Assembly (NCBI GenBank): GCA_021323775.1 | Contig: JAJPKK010000048.1 | Coordinates: 1 to 36,035, forward strand | Length of the DNA stretch: 36,035 bases | Origin: Hyphomicrobiales bacterium | Lineage (GTDB): Bacteria; Pseudomonadota; Alphaproteobacteria; Rhizobiales; Xanthobacteraceae | Direction: 5' to 3' | Part shown: positions 17,316-27,387 of the stretch, in pieces | How the letters are laid out: every line of letters begins with the position of its first letter | How positions within the stretch are numbered: position 1 is the first letter of the stretch | The notes under the pieces: model-generated | Seen by the model: the letters and a program-made list of their open reading frames with translations, nothing else | The model's database searches: none | What the model was told of the DNA's origin: nothing | Translations under genes and position numbers: made by a program

Positions 17316-17762
17316 TTGCGAGTGCCCATGGTCCTAGGGGCAAATCGAAATTTTTCGAATTTTTTACTTTTGCCGATTCTCTTGCTCGAGCTGGGCGCCT
17401 TTCTGGCGAAGCGCGCGTCTCTTCTCTGGCTTGTAGCTGTGTTCCTGCTGTATTTGGGCGTAAGCATGACCACTTATGCTTGGTCATACCTATTCGATTA
17501 CGCTGCAATGCGCGGCCACGGTGCTCAGGCAACCGCCCAGATTATCAACACGGAGCGACACGAAACCCGGGACGGCGTCGGCAGCGGTGGCGTGTCGCAT
17601 GCAATCGCGCTTTCCTGGCATGACGAAGCGGGCATGACGCGGCAGTTTGGGTGCATCGTTGTCAGCGAGCGCTTTTGGAAGCGTATCTCAGCGGGGGAAA
17701 GGCTCGCGGTGTACCAGATCCCCATTTGGTATTTGGAAGACGAGCCATCGGCGCGCCCGTGA
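17316..17762 (+). CDS. DUF3592-like small membrane protein, probably the N-terminal part of a split gene
   Basis: 148 residues with two adjacent hydrophobic segments (about 13-30 and 35-56) and then a beta-rich soluble part (ATAQIINTERHETRDG to GERLAVYQIPIWYLEDEP), the architecture of the first two-thirds of DUF3592 proteins. A perfect Shine-Dalgarno (GGAGGTGA, 17299-17306) overlaps the murD stop and sits 9 bp before TTG 17316, favouring that start over ATG 17328. The usual last transmembrane helix is missing here and is encoded in the next frame (17759-17887). Probably cotranscribed with murD. Function unknown. Confidence 0.6.
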   Translation: MRVPMVLGANRNFSNFLLLPILLLELGAFLAKRASLLWLVAVFLLYLGVSMTTYAWSYLFDYAAMRGHGAQATAQIINTERHETRDGVGSGGVSHAIALSWHDEAGMTRQFGCIVVSERFWKRISAGERLAVYQIPIWYLEDEPSARP

Positions 17763-17887
17763 TCGCTGGCGACATTGATGAGAAAGAATGGATGGGAATT
17801 ATTGGTCCGGTTATTGCACTGATTGGTGTCCTTGTTGCCATCGTGACTGTGCTGCGTGCCCGCCGGGTGCGATCGTATGGCCTCTAA
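17759..17887 (+). CDS. Small transmembrane peptide, or frameshifted C-terminus of the DUF3592-like protein
   Basis: A 42-codon frame beginning at GTG 17759, which overlaps the preceding TGA (GTGA). It encodes a short polar stretch, one strong hydrophobic helix (IIGPVIALIGVLVAIVTVL) and a basic tail (RARRVRSYGL). In DUF3592 proteins exactly such a helix follows the soluble domain in the same polypeptide. Either a one-base indel split the gene, ribosomes shift frame, or the second part is translated by coupling. It has no separate ribosome binding site. Confidence 0.5.
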   Translation: MIAGDIDEKEWMGIIGPVIALIGVLVAIVTVLRARRVRSYGL

Positions 17888-18003
17888 GGGCCAGTGCATT
17901 CCAAGCAGCGTGATCGACGTCGAGTATCGGGAGGCCTGCGGCGCCCTTTTTGTGGCCGTCCCGCCAAACTCGCAGGAACCCCCACTGACGGGCCATCGGT
18001 TTA

Positions 18004-18028
18004 TGCGCCCTTTCTCTTTGGGCGCGCA
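18004..18028. terminator. Possible terminator hairpin
   Basis: TGCGCCC TTTCTCTTT GGGCGC forms a 6-bp GC stem with a T-rich loop downstream of the mur/DUF3592 genes. There is no following T-tract. Confidence 0.3.
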
Positions 18029-18067
18029 TCTGTGTCGCGCTATCGCGCGGCGCAGCGCCTCTCGGCG

Positions 18068-18290
18068 GAAGTGGCTTTCGACGTGCCGTACCAGGATTAT
18101 AGCTGGATGGAGTACCTGGCGCAGGCCGGCTTCGACGCCTTTGCGATGGACACCACCGGCTATGGCCGCTCCACCCGGCCGGCCGCCATGAACGACCCGT
18201 GCAACCTTTCGCCGGCCCAGCAGCTCGCGCTGGGGCGCGCTGAAGCCTGCTCGCCGTCCTACGGGCAGCAGATGACCACGCATTGGCCGG
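18068..18290 (+). pseudogene. Internal fragment of an alpha/beta hydrolase
   Basis: About 70 residues read AFDVPYQDYSWMEYLAQAGF and FAMDTTGYGRSTRPAAMND, the strand-helix-strand segment before the nucleophile elbow in alpha/beta hydrolases of the haloalkane-dehalogenase/epoxide-hydrolase group. The HGG oxyanion region, the nucleophile elbow and the catalytic acid and histidine are all absent. Downstream the sequence is cut at the convergent ferredoxin reductase gene. It is a deletion remnant rather than a gene. Confidence 0.65.
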
Positions 18291-18319
18291 CAGTCCGAGG
18301 GTCGGACGGCAGCCCAGGC

Positions 18320-19387
<1,068 letters not shown>

Positions 19388-19669
19388 TCAAGATCTAGCT
19401 TCGGCTGACCGCCCGGCAAAGAGCGCTTTTGGCCGGAAAAAGCAAGCGTGAGCGCTTGCCAGCATGAATCGGCTGACAAATCGCCAGTCGTGGAACGATA
19501 TGCTGTGTGCGGACAGGCGCATAGCAATTTTAGGTTTTCGCAGCTCGCCGATTCAGGGTTGGCAGCCATGCACGCGAGAAGGGCCGGATCTTGGATCGGA
19601 TTCGAGCAGACGGAATCGCCTCATTCGCCTCATGCCCGCAGTCCGGGCAAGCCCGGCGGTGACGCCGAA

Positions 19670-19933
19670 GGGCTGGTTCAACCAGGGCACACGCTGGTCA
19701 CCACCGGCATTTACGGCGTCATTCGCCACCCGAGCTATCTCGGAGCGCTCGTCTTCGCATTGGGATGGGGCCTTGCGTTTCGGTCGAGCGTAGGCGTCCT
19801 GCTCGCCGCACTCCTGATCCCGTTGCTTCTCGCCCGCATCCGTTCCGAAGAAGCGCTGCTGCGGGCGCAGTTCGGCGCGGAGTATGACGCCTACTGCGCG
19901 CGCACATCGCGGCTCATTCCGGGCGTGTTCTGA
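19670..19933 (+). pseudogene. 5'-truncated isoprenylcysteine-carboxylmethyltransferase-family gene
   Basis: The last about 86 residues are intact: QPGHTLVTTGIYGVIRHPSY, a hydrophobic pair of helices, then LLRAQFGAEYDAYCARTSRL at the end. This is the S-adenosylmethionine-binding C-terminal half of ICMT/PEMT-type membrane methyltransferases. The preceding codons (from 19448 in the same frame) are polar and lack the expected membrane helices, so the 5' half is lost or scrambled. No plausible start codon with a ribosome binding site is seen. It sits on the opposite strand between the FNR and ferredoxin genes. Confidence 0.65.
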
Positions 19934-19942
19934 GACGGCTCG

Positions 19943-20796
<854 letters not shown>

Positions 20797-20928
20797 GCTC
20801 GCTGTCCGGCAAGGTCCTGGGGCGCTTTTCCTGGAAGCCAGCTTGCGGGGCAGATCGAAAACAAATGGTGAAATGACGCCCGCTGTCAGGGCGGGGCGCC
20901 AAGCCGCTGCCATTGTGGTTAATTTTCG

Positions 20929-21309
20929 CTATGCCTTGGTCTGGGCATCTTTCTGGCGCGCAAGTTCCCTTCGCCTATCCTTCCCTCCTCGCTTGCGGGG
21001 GAGGGTTGGAGAGGGGGGCGGCGGAGGCGCCTGCGTCCGACCGAGGACCGCGTAGCCCTTTGCCGTCAACCGGCACACCAGCCAGTCGGGCTTGATCGGA
21101 TTCTTGAGCCAGGGCTCGGCCCAGCCGTTTGCTATGCAGGCCTGAACGGTGCGGGGCGCCACCTCCCTGCCGTCGGCATCGAACAGCGGCAGCTTGCCCC
21201 CCGGTTGCGACAAACCGCGCTCCAGATATCGGCGCTGCGGCTCGGTCGGCCGCGGCGCCGCCGCCGGCTCGTCGCGCCGATCGCTCGTTGGGCCCTCATT
21301 CACAGGCAA
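20929..21309 (-). CDS. Conserved hypothetical protein with repeat-encoded C-terminal stretch
   Basis: 126 residues; the central block RRYLERGLSQPGGKLPLFDADG and AEPWLKNPIKPDWLVCRLT, then GYAVLG, looks like a small conserved domain of unknown function that I recall from Bradyrhizobium-type genomes. From about residue 94 on, codons come from a palindromic element (20979-21019), giving APPPPPSPTLPRKRGGKD before a short basic end. TTG 21309 has AAGGA 6 bp upstream; GTG 21303 is an alternative. It is divergent from the giant coiled-coil gene. Confidence 0.6.
   Translation of the reverse strand: MPVNEGPTSDRRDEPAAAPRPTEPQRRYLERGLSQPGGKLPLFDADGREVAPRTVQACIANGWAEPWLKNPIKPDWLVCRLTAKGYAVLGRTQAPPPPPSPTLPRKRGGKDRRRELARQKDAQTKA
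20979..21019. repeat. GC-rich palindromic element inside a small hypothetical gene
   Basis: A single copy of the family (core CCCTCCTCGCTTGCGGGGGAGGG). It is read in frame near the 3' end of the gene at 20929-21309, where it encodes the proline-rich part of the tail. Confidence 0.75.
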
Positions 21310-21376
21310 TGGCGATCCTTCACACGCCCTGGAGAACGAACGAACTCGTCGATCGCTCCCGCCAATTGTGACTATT

Positions 21377-21407
21377 TTGAATCAGGCGCTGCAAGTTTGG
21401 CTATAAA
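21377..21407 (+). promoter_or_regulatory. Possible promoter for the giant coiled-coil gene
   Basis: TTGAAT and CTATAA are separated by 18 bp in the 305-bp divergent region 21310-21614. They lie about 210 bp upstream of the ATG at 21615. The match is to a generic housekeeping consensus only. Nothing else in the gap is recognisable. Confidence 0.3.
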
Positions 21408-21614
21408 GCGCACTAACAACGACGGAAAAGAGGTGAAGAATTGGTTTCGTGATTCAATGCGCTGCGAGTAAAATGCCGATGCGGGGGCGCGCGGGGACTG
21501 TTCCGCCTCTAATCCGGTGGCGCGGATACAGACGTAGATCATGCATTTGGTGCAGCCGACAGTTCGACTGCGGCCTGTTCGCCAGCGCGGCATAGTTTGT
21601 GAGGCTACCCAACC

Positions 21615-24600
21615 ATGGCGACCTATTCGAAGAAGGGCGAAGACCCGACCGAGGCTGCGCTTTCGGGGATCCCGAACACGCCCAACGCTCGCGAGCGCGG
21701 CATCAGATGGATACTCGACGCCGCCTCGGCCGCAATGCCGCCCGCCATGGATACGCCGGACGAATTCGGCCGCCCCGCCGCGCCAGGCAATGCACAAGAA
21801 ATTCCGGCCGACGCGCCCGCTGTAGACGATGAAGACCATGACAGCCGCCACATCGTGCGGGCGGCCAATGACGACCGCGAATCCATCGGCCAAGTCATGC
21901 AGTCGCTCCGGCGTCGCCCCGCACGCACGCCTTTCGTCATCGCGAGCCTGTTCACGGCCCTTTGGACCATCGCCGCAGTGGCCCTGATCTATGCCTTCGG
22001 CGAGCATCTCCTCGAAATTTCTAACGGCGCCGGCTTCGCCGCCATCGCAACCGGCCTCTGCGGCGCATTCGGCGCCCCGATCGTGCTCTTCTACGCGCTC
22101 GCCGGCATGATGGCGCGCCTGAACGAATTGCGCATCGTCTCCGGCTCCATGGCGGAAGCAACGCTGCGCTTCGCCGAACCTGAAATCGCGGCCCGCGATT
22201 CCATTGTTACGATCGGCCAGGCGATCCGCCGCGAAATCGCTGCGATGGGGGACGGCGTCGAACGGGCGCTGGCGCGCGCGGCCGAACTTGAGGCCCTGGT
22301 CAACAACGAGGTCGCCGCGCTGGAACGCGCATATAATGATAACGAGGTGCGTATTCGCAATCTGCTGGCTGGCCTCGCGGAGCAACGCGAGACCCTGGTC
22401 GGTCAAGCCGAACAGGTCCGCAATGCCATCACCAATGTGCATCTCGACCTGTCGCACGACATCACGACGGTGAGCGAGCTGATCGCCGAGCGCGTCAACG
22501 AGGCTGCCCACCGGGTCACCCGCGCGCTTGCCGACAAGGGTGAGCAGATCACAGTGGCGCTCGGCGCGGCCGGCGACGCCATGATCGAGCAACTCGGTGA
22601 CCGCGGCATCGACCTCTTAAGGCGGATCGAGCGCACCGGCGACGATACCACCCGCGCGATCGACGCTGCCGGCGACCGGCTGACATCGGGTCTCAACTTC
22701 AAATCCGACCACCTCAACGAGCAGTTCGTTGCGATCGCCAACAACCTGCAACAGTCATTGGCGTCTCGTCTCGATGATGTCGCCCACGGCTTCTCCCAGA
22801 AGGGCTCCTCGGTGCTCGATGCGGTTGAAACCCGCACGCGCGCCCTCACCGAAACGATAACAGAACGCTCCGAGACGGTGTCGCGTCAGCTCATCGACGC
22901 CACGGGTCGAATCGCCGAGACGATCGCAATGCGCGCCGACGAGGTGAACAACGCCCTCAAGACCACGGGGGAATCGATCGTTCTCGACCTCAGCCGGCGT
23001 GGCGGCGACATGGTGTCGAAGCTGGAAGACCTCGGTCGCAAGCTCACCGAAACCATCGGGTCGCGCAGCGAGCAAATTACCGAGCGCTTCGGCAGCAACG
23101 CCGAGATGCTCGCGGCCGCAATTGCGTCGCGCAGCGACATGATGCGAGACATGCTGGCCCAGAGGCTTCAGACCTTCGAGGAGATATTCTCTCGTCACGG
23201 CGCGGAGCTGGCCGAGCGCATCGCGCGCGATTCCGGGGATCTCGGCGACCTCATCACCCGTCATCTCGCCGAATTCGATCGCACCGTCAGGACCCATGGC
23301 AGCGAGCTCGTCGAAAACCTCCACCAGCGGACCGCCGACATCCAGGAGGTGGTCGCGACTGCCGTCACGACGCGCGACGACGCGCTGATTGCCGCGCTTT
23401 GCGGCAAGATCGACGAGGCCAATATGGCGTTGGCGACTCGCGCCGCAGAGGTTGCCGAAAACCTGGAACGTCAGATCAACCGGTTCGAGGAACTGCTGCT
23501 CGGCCGCACCGAGGCTGTGGCCCGCGGCATCGAGGCGCGGACCCAGGCGGCGGCGGACTTCACGACCGAGCAAATTGAGAGGGCCCTCACGGAGGTTGAG
23601 TCCCGCGCTCAGTCCGCCGCGGAATACGCCGCGTCCACCATCGAGCGCATCACCCATGAGATGGGGTCGCGGACCGGCACCGCCGTCGAACGCGCGGCCA
23701 TATTGGTCGGCAAGGCGACAGAGGCGATTGAATCGCGCACTCACGCTGCGGCCGAGTTCGCCGCCTCGCAGCTCGCCAACGCTACCGACGATATGGAGGC
23801 GCGAGCGGCTTCGGCCGCCGAAGAAGTCACGCTCAAGATCCACGACGCGACCGTCGAGATCGGGAAGCAGACCGCCGAGGCCTTCAGCGAGTTGCTCGAG
23901 CGCAGTGGCAACGTGTCCCAGGAGATCGAGACGCGCACGCGGGCCGCCGCCGACCTCATGGAGGCGAGCGCCGCCGAATTGTCGCGGCGGCTGGACGAGG
24001 CAAGCAGCGGCCTCATCACGGCCATCTCTTCCAAGGGCGGGCAGTTTGCTTCCGAGATCGAGCAGGCGGCCGAGAGCGCGGTCAAAGTCATCGATTCCAA
24101 GGCCTTCGCCTTCACGCAATCGATGATGAACAACTCCAACGAGCTCGCCCGCATCATCACTGACGCCTCGACGAGCGCAGCGTCGATCGTGAGCCGAACT
24201 CTCAAAGAACTCCAGGATTCAGCAAGGAACTCCGTTTCGCAGGCGACCATCACGGTTGCGCAAGCCTTGAAGGATCTCCAGCAATCGACCAAGGGAGCGA
24301 TAGAGCAATCCAAGCAGGTCGCGATGTCGACGGTCTCGGAGATTCACGAAACCCACGGCATGCTGCGATCCGACACCACCGCCCTGTTCGAACGGCTGCG
24401 CGACGCCAACGGCCTGCTGCAGCAGGTGCTGGGCGGCGCCCAGACCAACCTCAACGCGATCGAGCAAATTCTGTCGACGCGCGTGGGAGAATTCGTGTCG
24501 ACCGTCGAGCAGCTGCTCGAGGCTGCGGGCGCCACCACCGGCAAGCTGGACCGTCAAGTCAGCTCATTCTACGGACTGACCACGCGGGTGCTGGGCGATC

Positions 24601-26024
24601 TCGGGGAGCTTGCAGTGCAGTTTGACGGCCACGGCAAGGTGCTCGCTGATGCGGTCGCTTTGCTAGAAAAGGCGAACGACGACACATTGACGTCCGTTAC
24701 CGAACGCAAAAATGTCATTGAAGGCCTGGCAAAAGCGGTCGATAGCCGCACCGAAGAGCTCGACAAGCAACTCAAGAGGTTCGCAAATCTTATCGATGTC
24801 TCGTTGCGCTCGGCGGAGGACCGCGCACGCGACGCGGCCCGACTGGTCGCTGAAGCAACTTCCGAAGGCTCGCGTGCTCTCGCCGAACGCCATGCGGCAA
24901 TTCGCGCGACGACCGAGCAGCAGAGCAAGCAAACGCTTGCCTCGCTGCACGAGCTTTACCAGCAGGTGTCGTCGCAGAGCAAAGACATTTTCCAGCAGAA
25001 CGCCGGCGAAGTTCAACAGTTGCTGGCGCAAGCCACCGACCGCTTCGCTGAAATCATGCGCAACATGAAACAGATGTCGCTCGACATGCAGCGCGAACTT
25101 GAGGCAACGCGCACGGAGCTGCGCCGCGGCGTGCTCGAACTGCCCGAAGAGACCGCGGAAAGCATGGCCCAGATGCGCCGGGTCATTGTCGACCAGATGG
25201 AAGCGCTGGCGGAACTCAACCGCATCGTCGCCCGCCACGGACGGGCCATGGACGCGGTAGGGACGCCCATCGAGCCGACCTCCGCCAAGCGCGGTTTCGG
25301 CGACGAGGACGCCGCCATGGCGAGCGCTGTCGCAGCCTCGGAACCCGCCCCACGGCATACGCCAGCGGCGGACAGGAGCGCTGCGCCGCGGGCCCGGGCA
25401 GAAGCGCTGCCGGACCCCGCCCCTCGTCAGGCGATGGCGGCAGCGGAGCAGAGCGCCCCGCAACGGGGCCGGGTCGAGGCGCCGCCTGTCGTCCCGGCTG
25501 GCCAGGACAGCGCAGGTGCGAGCGATGAGGCCGGCCGCTGGTTGTCGGAACTGCTCACGCGCGCTTCACGGGATGATGGCAGCGAGGCTTCTGATAATGA
25601 GGATCGCGGCGCCTTCAAATCCCGTCCCACCGCGGCGCTCGAACAGCGTTCGCCGCGCCCGGATGATCGCGACATCCGTCACAGGATCGAATCCCTCGAT
25701 TCTCTGTCGGTCGATATCGCCCGCATGATCGATCATGAAGCTGCGGCGGACCTGTGGGAGCGTTACAATCGCGGCGAGCGCAACGTATTCACCCGCCGGC
25801 TCTACACCATGCAGGGCCGAAAGGCATTCGACGAAGTGCGCAAGCGCTGTAAATCCGACCGCGAGTTCCGCCAGATCGTCGACCGGTATATCGGCGAGTT
25901 TGAGCGGCTGCTGAGCGAAGTGGGGCGCAACGACCGCGGGCAGGTGGTGACGCGGACATATCTCACGTCAGACACCGGAAAGGTCTACACCATGCTGGCC
26001 CATGCGGCGGGCCGGTTTGAATAG
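21615..26024 (+). CDS. Giant coiled-coil membrane protein, probable GROWTH POLE RING (GPR)-like polar growth factor
   Basis: 1469 residues. A disordered N-terminus (1-100) precedes two membrane helices (about 106-128 and 141-166). Then come roughly 1,000 residues of amphipathic helical repeats without prolines, with recurring patterns such as ESRTHAAAEFAASQ and EIETRTRAAADLMEASAAEL. A Pro/Ala-rich disordered linker covers about 1215-1340, and a compact C-terminal domain (about 1350-1469) includes AADLWERYNRGERNVFTRRLY. This matches the apolipoprotein-like GPR protein of Agrobacterium, which forms a ring at the growing pole and is essential for rod shape; that protein is longer (about 2,100 residues). 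ATG 21615 is preceded by GTGAGG about 9 bp away. The epimerase gene overlaps its end. Orthology is inferred from architecture. Confidence 0.7.
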   Translation: MATYSKKGEDPTEAALSGIPNTPNARERGIRWILDAASAAMPPAMDTPDEFGRPAAPGNAQEIPADAPAVDDEDHDSRHIVRAANDDRESIGQVMQSLRRRPARTPFVIASLFTALWTIAAVALIYAFGEHLLEISNGAGFAAIATGLCGAFGAPIVLFYALAGMMARLNELRIVSGSMAEATLRFAEPEIAARDSIVTIGQAIRREIAAMGDGVERALARAAELEALVNNEVAALERAYNDNEVRIRNLLAGLAEQRETLVGQAEQVRNAITNVHLDLSHDITTVSELIAERVNEAAHRVTRALADKGEQITVALGAAGDAMIEQLGDRGIDLLRRIERTGDDTTRAIDAAGDRLTSGLNFKSDHLNEQFVAIANNLQQSLASRLDDVAHGFSQKGSSVLDAVETRTRALTETITERSETVSRQLIDATGRIAETIAMRADEVNNALKTTGESIVLDLSRRGGDMVSKLEDLGRKLTETIGSRSEQITERFGSNAEMLAAAIASRSDMMRDMLAQRLQTFEEIFSRHGAELAERIARDSGDLGDLITRHLAEFDRTVRTHGSELVENLHQRTADIQEVVATAVTTRDDALIAALCGKIDEANMALATRAAEVAENLERQINRFEELLLGRTEAVARGIEARTQAAADFTTEQIERALTEVESRAQSAAEYAASTIERITHEMGSRTGTAVERAAILVGKATEAIESRTHAAAEFAASQLANATDDMEARAASAAEEVTLKIHDATVEIGKQTAEAFSELLERSGNVSQEIETRTRAAADLMEASAAELSRRLDEASSGLITAISSKGGQFASEIEQAAESAVKVIDSKAFAFTQSMMNNSNELARIITDASTSAASIVSRTLKELQDSARNSVSQATITVAQALKDLQQSTKGAIEQSKQVAMSTVSEIHETHGMLRSDTTALFERLRDANGLLQQVLGGAQTNLNAIEQILSTRVGEFVSTVEQLLEAAGATTGKLDRQVSSFYGLTTRVLGDLGELAVQFDGHGKVLADAVALLEKANDDTLTSVTERKNVIEGLAKAVDSRTEELDKQLKRFANLIDVSLRSAEDRARDAARLVAEATSEGSRALAERHAAIRATTEQQSKQTLASLHELYQQVSSQSKDIFQQNAGEVQQLLAQATDRFAEIMRNMKQMSLDMQRELEATRTELRRGVLELPEETAESMAQMRRVIVDQMEALAELNRIVARHGRAMDAVGTPIEPTSAKRGFGDEDAAMASAVAASEPAPRHTPAADRSAAPRARAEALPDPAPRQAMAAAEQSAPQRGRVEAPPVVPAGQDSAGASDEAGRWLSELLTRASRDDGSEASDNEDRGAFKSRPTAALEQRSPRPDDRDIRHRIESLDSLSVDIARMIDHEAAADLWERYNRGERNVFTRRLYTMQGRKAFDEVRKRCKSDREFRQIVDRYIGEFERLLSEVGRNDRGQVVTRTYLTSDTGKVYTMLAHAAGRFE

Positions 26025-27006
26025 GGGCGCTGTGCTTCGCGTACGCTGCGAGCGTTGGCCTATTGCGGGCGCCTTTACCATCAGCCGCGGCTCGAAGACC
26101 GAGGCCGAGGTGGTGGTTGCCGAACTCACCGACGGCGCCTTTACGGGGCGAGGCGAGTGCACCCCTTATCCGCGTTATGGCGAGACGGCGCCGGCTGTTG
26201 CGGCCACGATCGCTGGTTTTGCGGATGACATCGCGCGCGGTCTCGACCGCGCTGCCCTGCAAAGCGCGCTTCCAGCCGGCGCCGCCCGCAATGCGCTGGA
26301 CTGCGCGTTTATCGATCTCGAATCCAAGCGCACCAGTCGCCCCGCGCACGAATTGCTCGGGACGGCCCCCCCGCGGCCTCGCCTCACTGCCTATACGATT
26401 TCGTTCGGCCCGATCGAGCAGATGGCGAAGGCCGCGGCGGCGGCAGCAGGGCGCCCCCTCTTGAAGATCAAGCTTGGCGGGCCTGGCGATCCGGAACGCA
26501 TCGCTGCCATTCGCAGCGCCGCGCCCGCCGCCGAATTGATCGTGGATGCCAATGAAGGATGGCGCCCTGACAATCTGGCTGCCAACCTGGCGGCCTGCGC
26601 GGCTGCGGGAGTAACGCTGATCGAGCAGCCGCTTCCAGCCGCCGACGATGCCGCGCTCGCAGCAATCGCCCGAACGGTTCCGATCTGTGCAGACGAAAGC
26701 GTCCATGACCGCGCGACGCTCAGCGCGCTGGTCGGTAAGTATGATGCGGTGAACGTAAAGCTCGACAAGGCCGGCGGGCTCACGGAAGCGCTGGCGCTGG
26801 CCGCCGAGGCGCACAAGCTCGGATTCGATCTCATGGTCGGCTGCATGGTCGCCACTTCGCTGGCAATCGCGCCCGCGTTGCTGGTGGCCGCGTATGCGCG
26901 CGTGGTTGATCTTGACGCCCCCTTGCTGCTGGCTCGCGACCGCCCGAACGGCTTGCGCTATGAGGGCAGCATCGTGCATCCCGCGTCCAGGGCCCTCTGG
27001 GGCTGA
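26002..27006 (+). CDS. Dipeptide epimerase (L-Ala-D/L-Glu epimerase type, enolase superfamily)
   Basis: 334 residues. Epimerises L-Ala-D-Glu from murein peptides to L-Ala-L-Glu so it can be reused. The capping domain shows FTISRGSKTEAEVVV and GRGECTPYPRYGE. The barrel carries the acid/base lysine in LKIKLGG, metal ligands in VDANEGW, IEQPLP and CADES, and the second lysine in VNVKLDKAGG. DLDAPLLLARD near the end is family-typical. Two starts are possible: ATG 26002, overlapping the previous gene by 23 bp, or GTG 26032, 7 bp after its stop and starting MLRVRCERWPIAG; homologue lengths do not settle it. The overlap or near-overlap implies cotranscription with the GPR-like gene. Confidence 0.85.
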   Translation: MRRAGLNRGAVLRVRCERWPIAGAFTISRGSKTEAEVVVAELTDGAFTGRGECTPYPRYGETAPAVAATIAGFADDIARGLDRAALQSALPAGAARNALDCAFIDLESKRTSRPAHELLGTAPPRPRLTAYTISFGPIEQMAKAAAAAAGRPLLKIKLGGPGDPERIAAIRSAAPAAELIVDANEGWRPDNLAANLAACAAAGVTLIEQPLPAADDAALAAIARTVPICADESVHDRATLSALVGKYDAVNVKLDKAGGLTEALALAAEAHKLGFDLMVGCMVATSLAIAPALLVAAYARVVDLDAPLLLARDRPNGLRYEGSIVHPASRALWG

Positions 27007-27046
27007 TTGAAGGGGCGCCCGGCGTGACGTTTCGACCCAAGGATCT

Positions 27047-27082
27047 GCCCCCACGGCGCTGCGGAACCGCGCAGCCGGGGGC
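27047..27082. terminator. Hairpin after the epimerase gene
   Basis: An inverted repeat with arms GCCCCC and GGGGGC enclosing GGCGCTGCGG-AA-CCGCGCAGCC makes a long GC stem about 40 bp past the epimerase stop. No T-tract follows immediately. It may be a terminator or an mRNA-end stabiliser. Confidence 0.4.
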
Positions 27083-27099
27083 CGTGACGATGAGACGTG

Positions 27100-27387
27100 C
27101 TTTTTGCGATTGAAGGACCGCCGCGGCGCCGCATGCGATAAAAATATTAAGCATAATCAATAAGTTAGCATGCGTGGCGGCCTGCTAAAGTATAAAAGCC
27201 AGCTTAGCTCCCCTGCCGCAAAGTAAGACGAATCCTTTTACCTGACACAACGCCAGATTTACCTGGGCTAATGTCAGAAAACTTACCCCATCCGAAGCAT
27301 AACGCAAAAATACTACGATTTCGCCTCAATTCTACCTTTTACGGCACGGATGTTACTTTCTAGTCAAAGCGCGTAGGGAGATTTCTA
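27100..27387. other. AT-rich leader region
   Basis: This stretch is conspicuously AT-rich compared with the GC-rich surroundings (for example GATAAAAATATTAAGC and AATCAATAAGTTAG). GCATGCG occurs at 27131-27137 and again at 27168-27174. No gene is evident. It probably holds the promoter of the secreted-protein gene at 27388 and may be protein-bound or horizontally acquired. Confidence 0.5.

Noticed and set aside
18004-18028. Hairpin considered as a structured ncRNA
   Set aside because: A single short stem with no supporting structure; left only as a weak terminator candidate.
22755-24119. 454-codon open frame antisense to the giant coiled-coil gene
   Set aside because: It follows from codon bias of the repeats on the plus strand; it has no ribosome binding site or domain.
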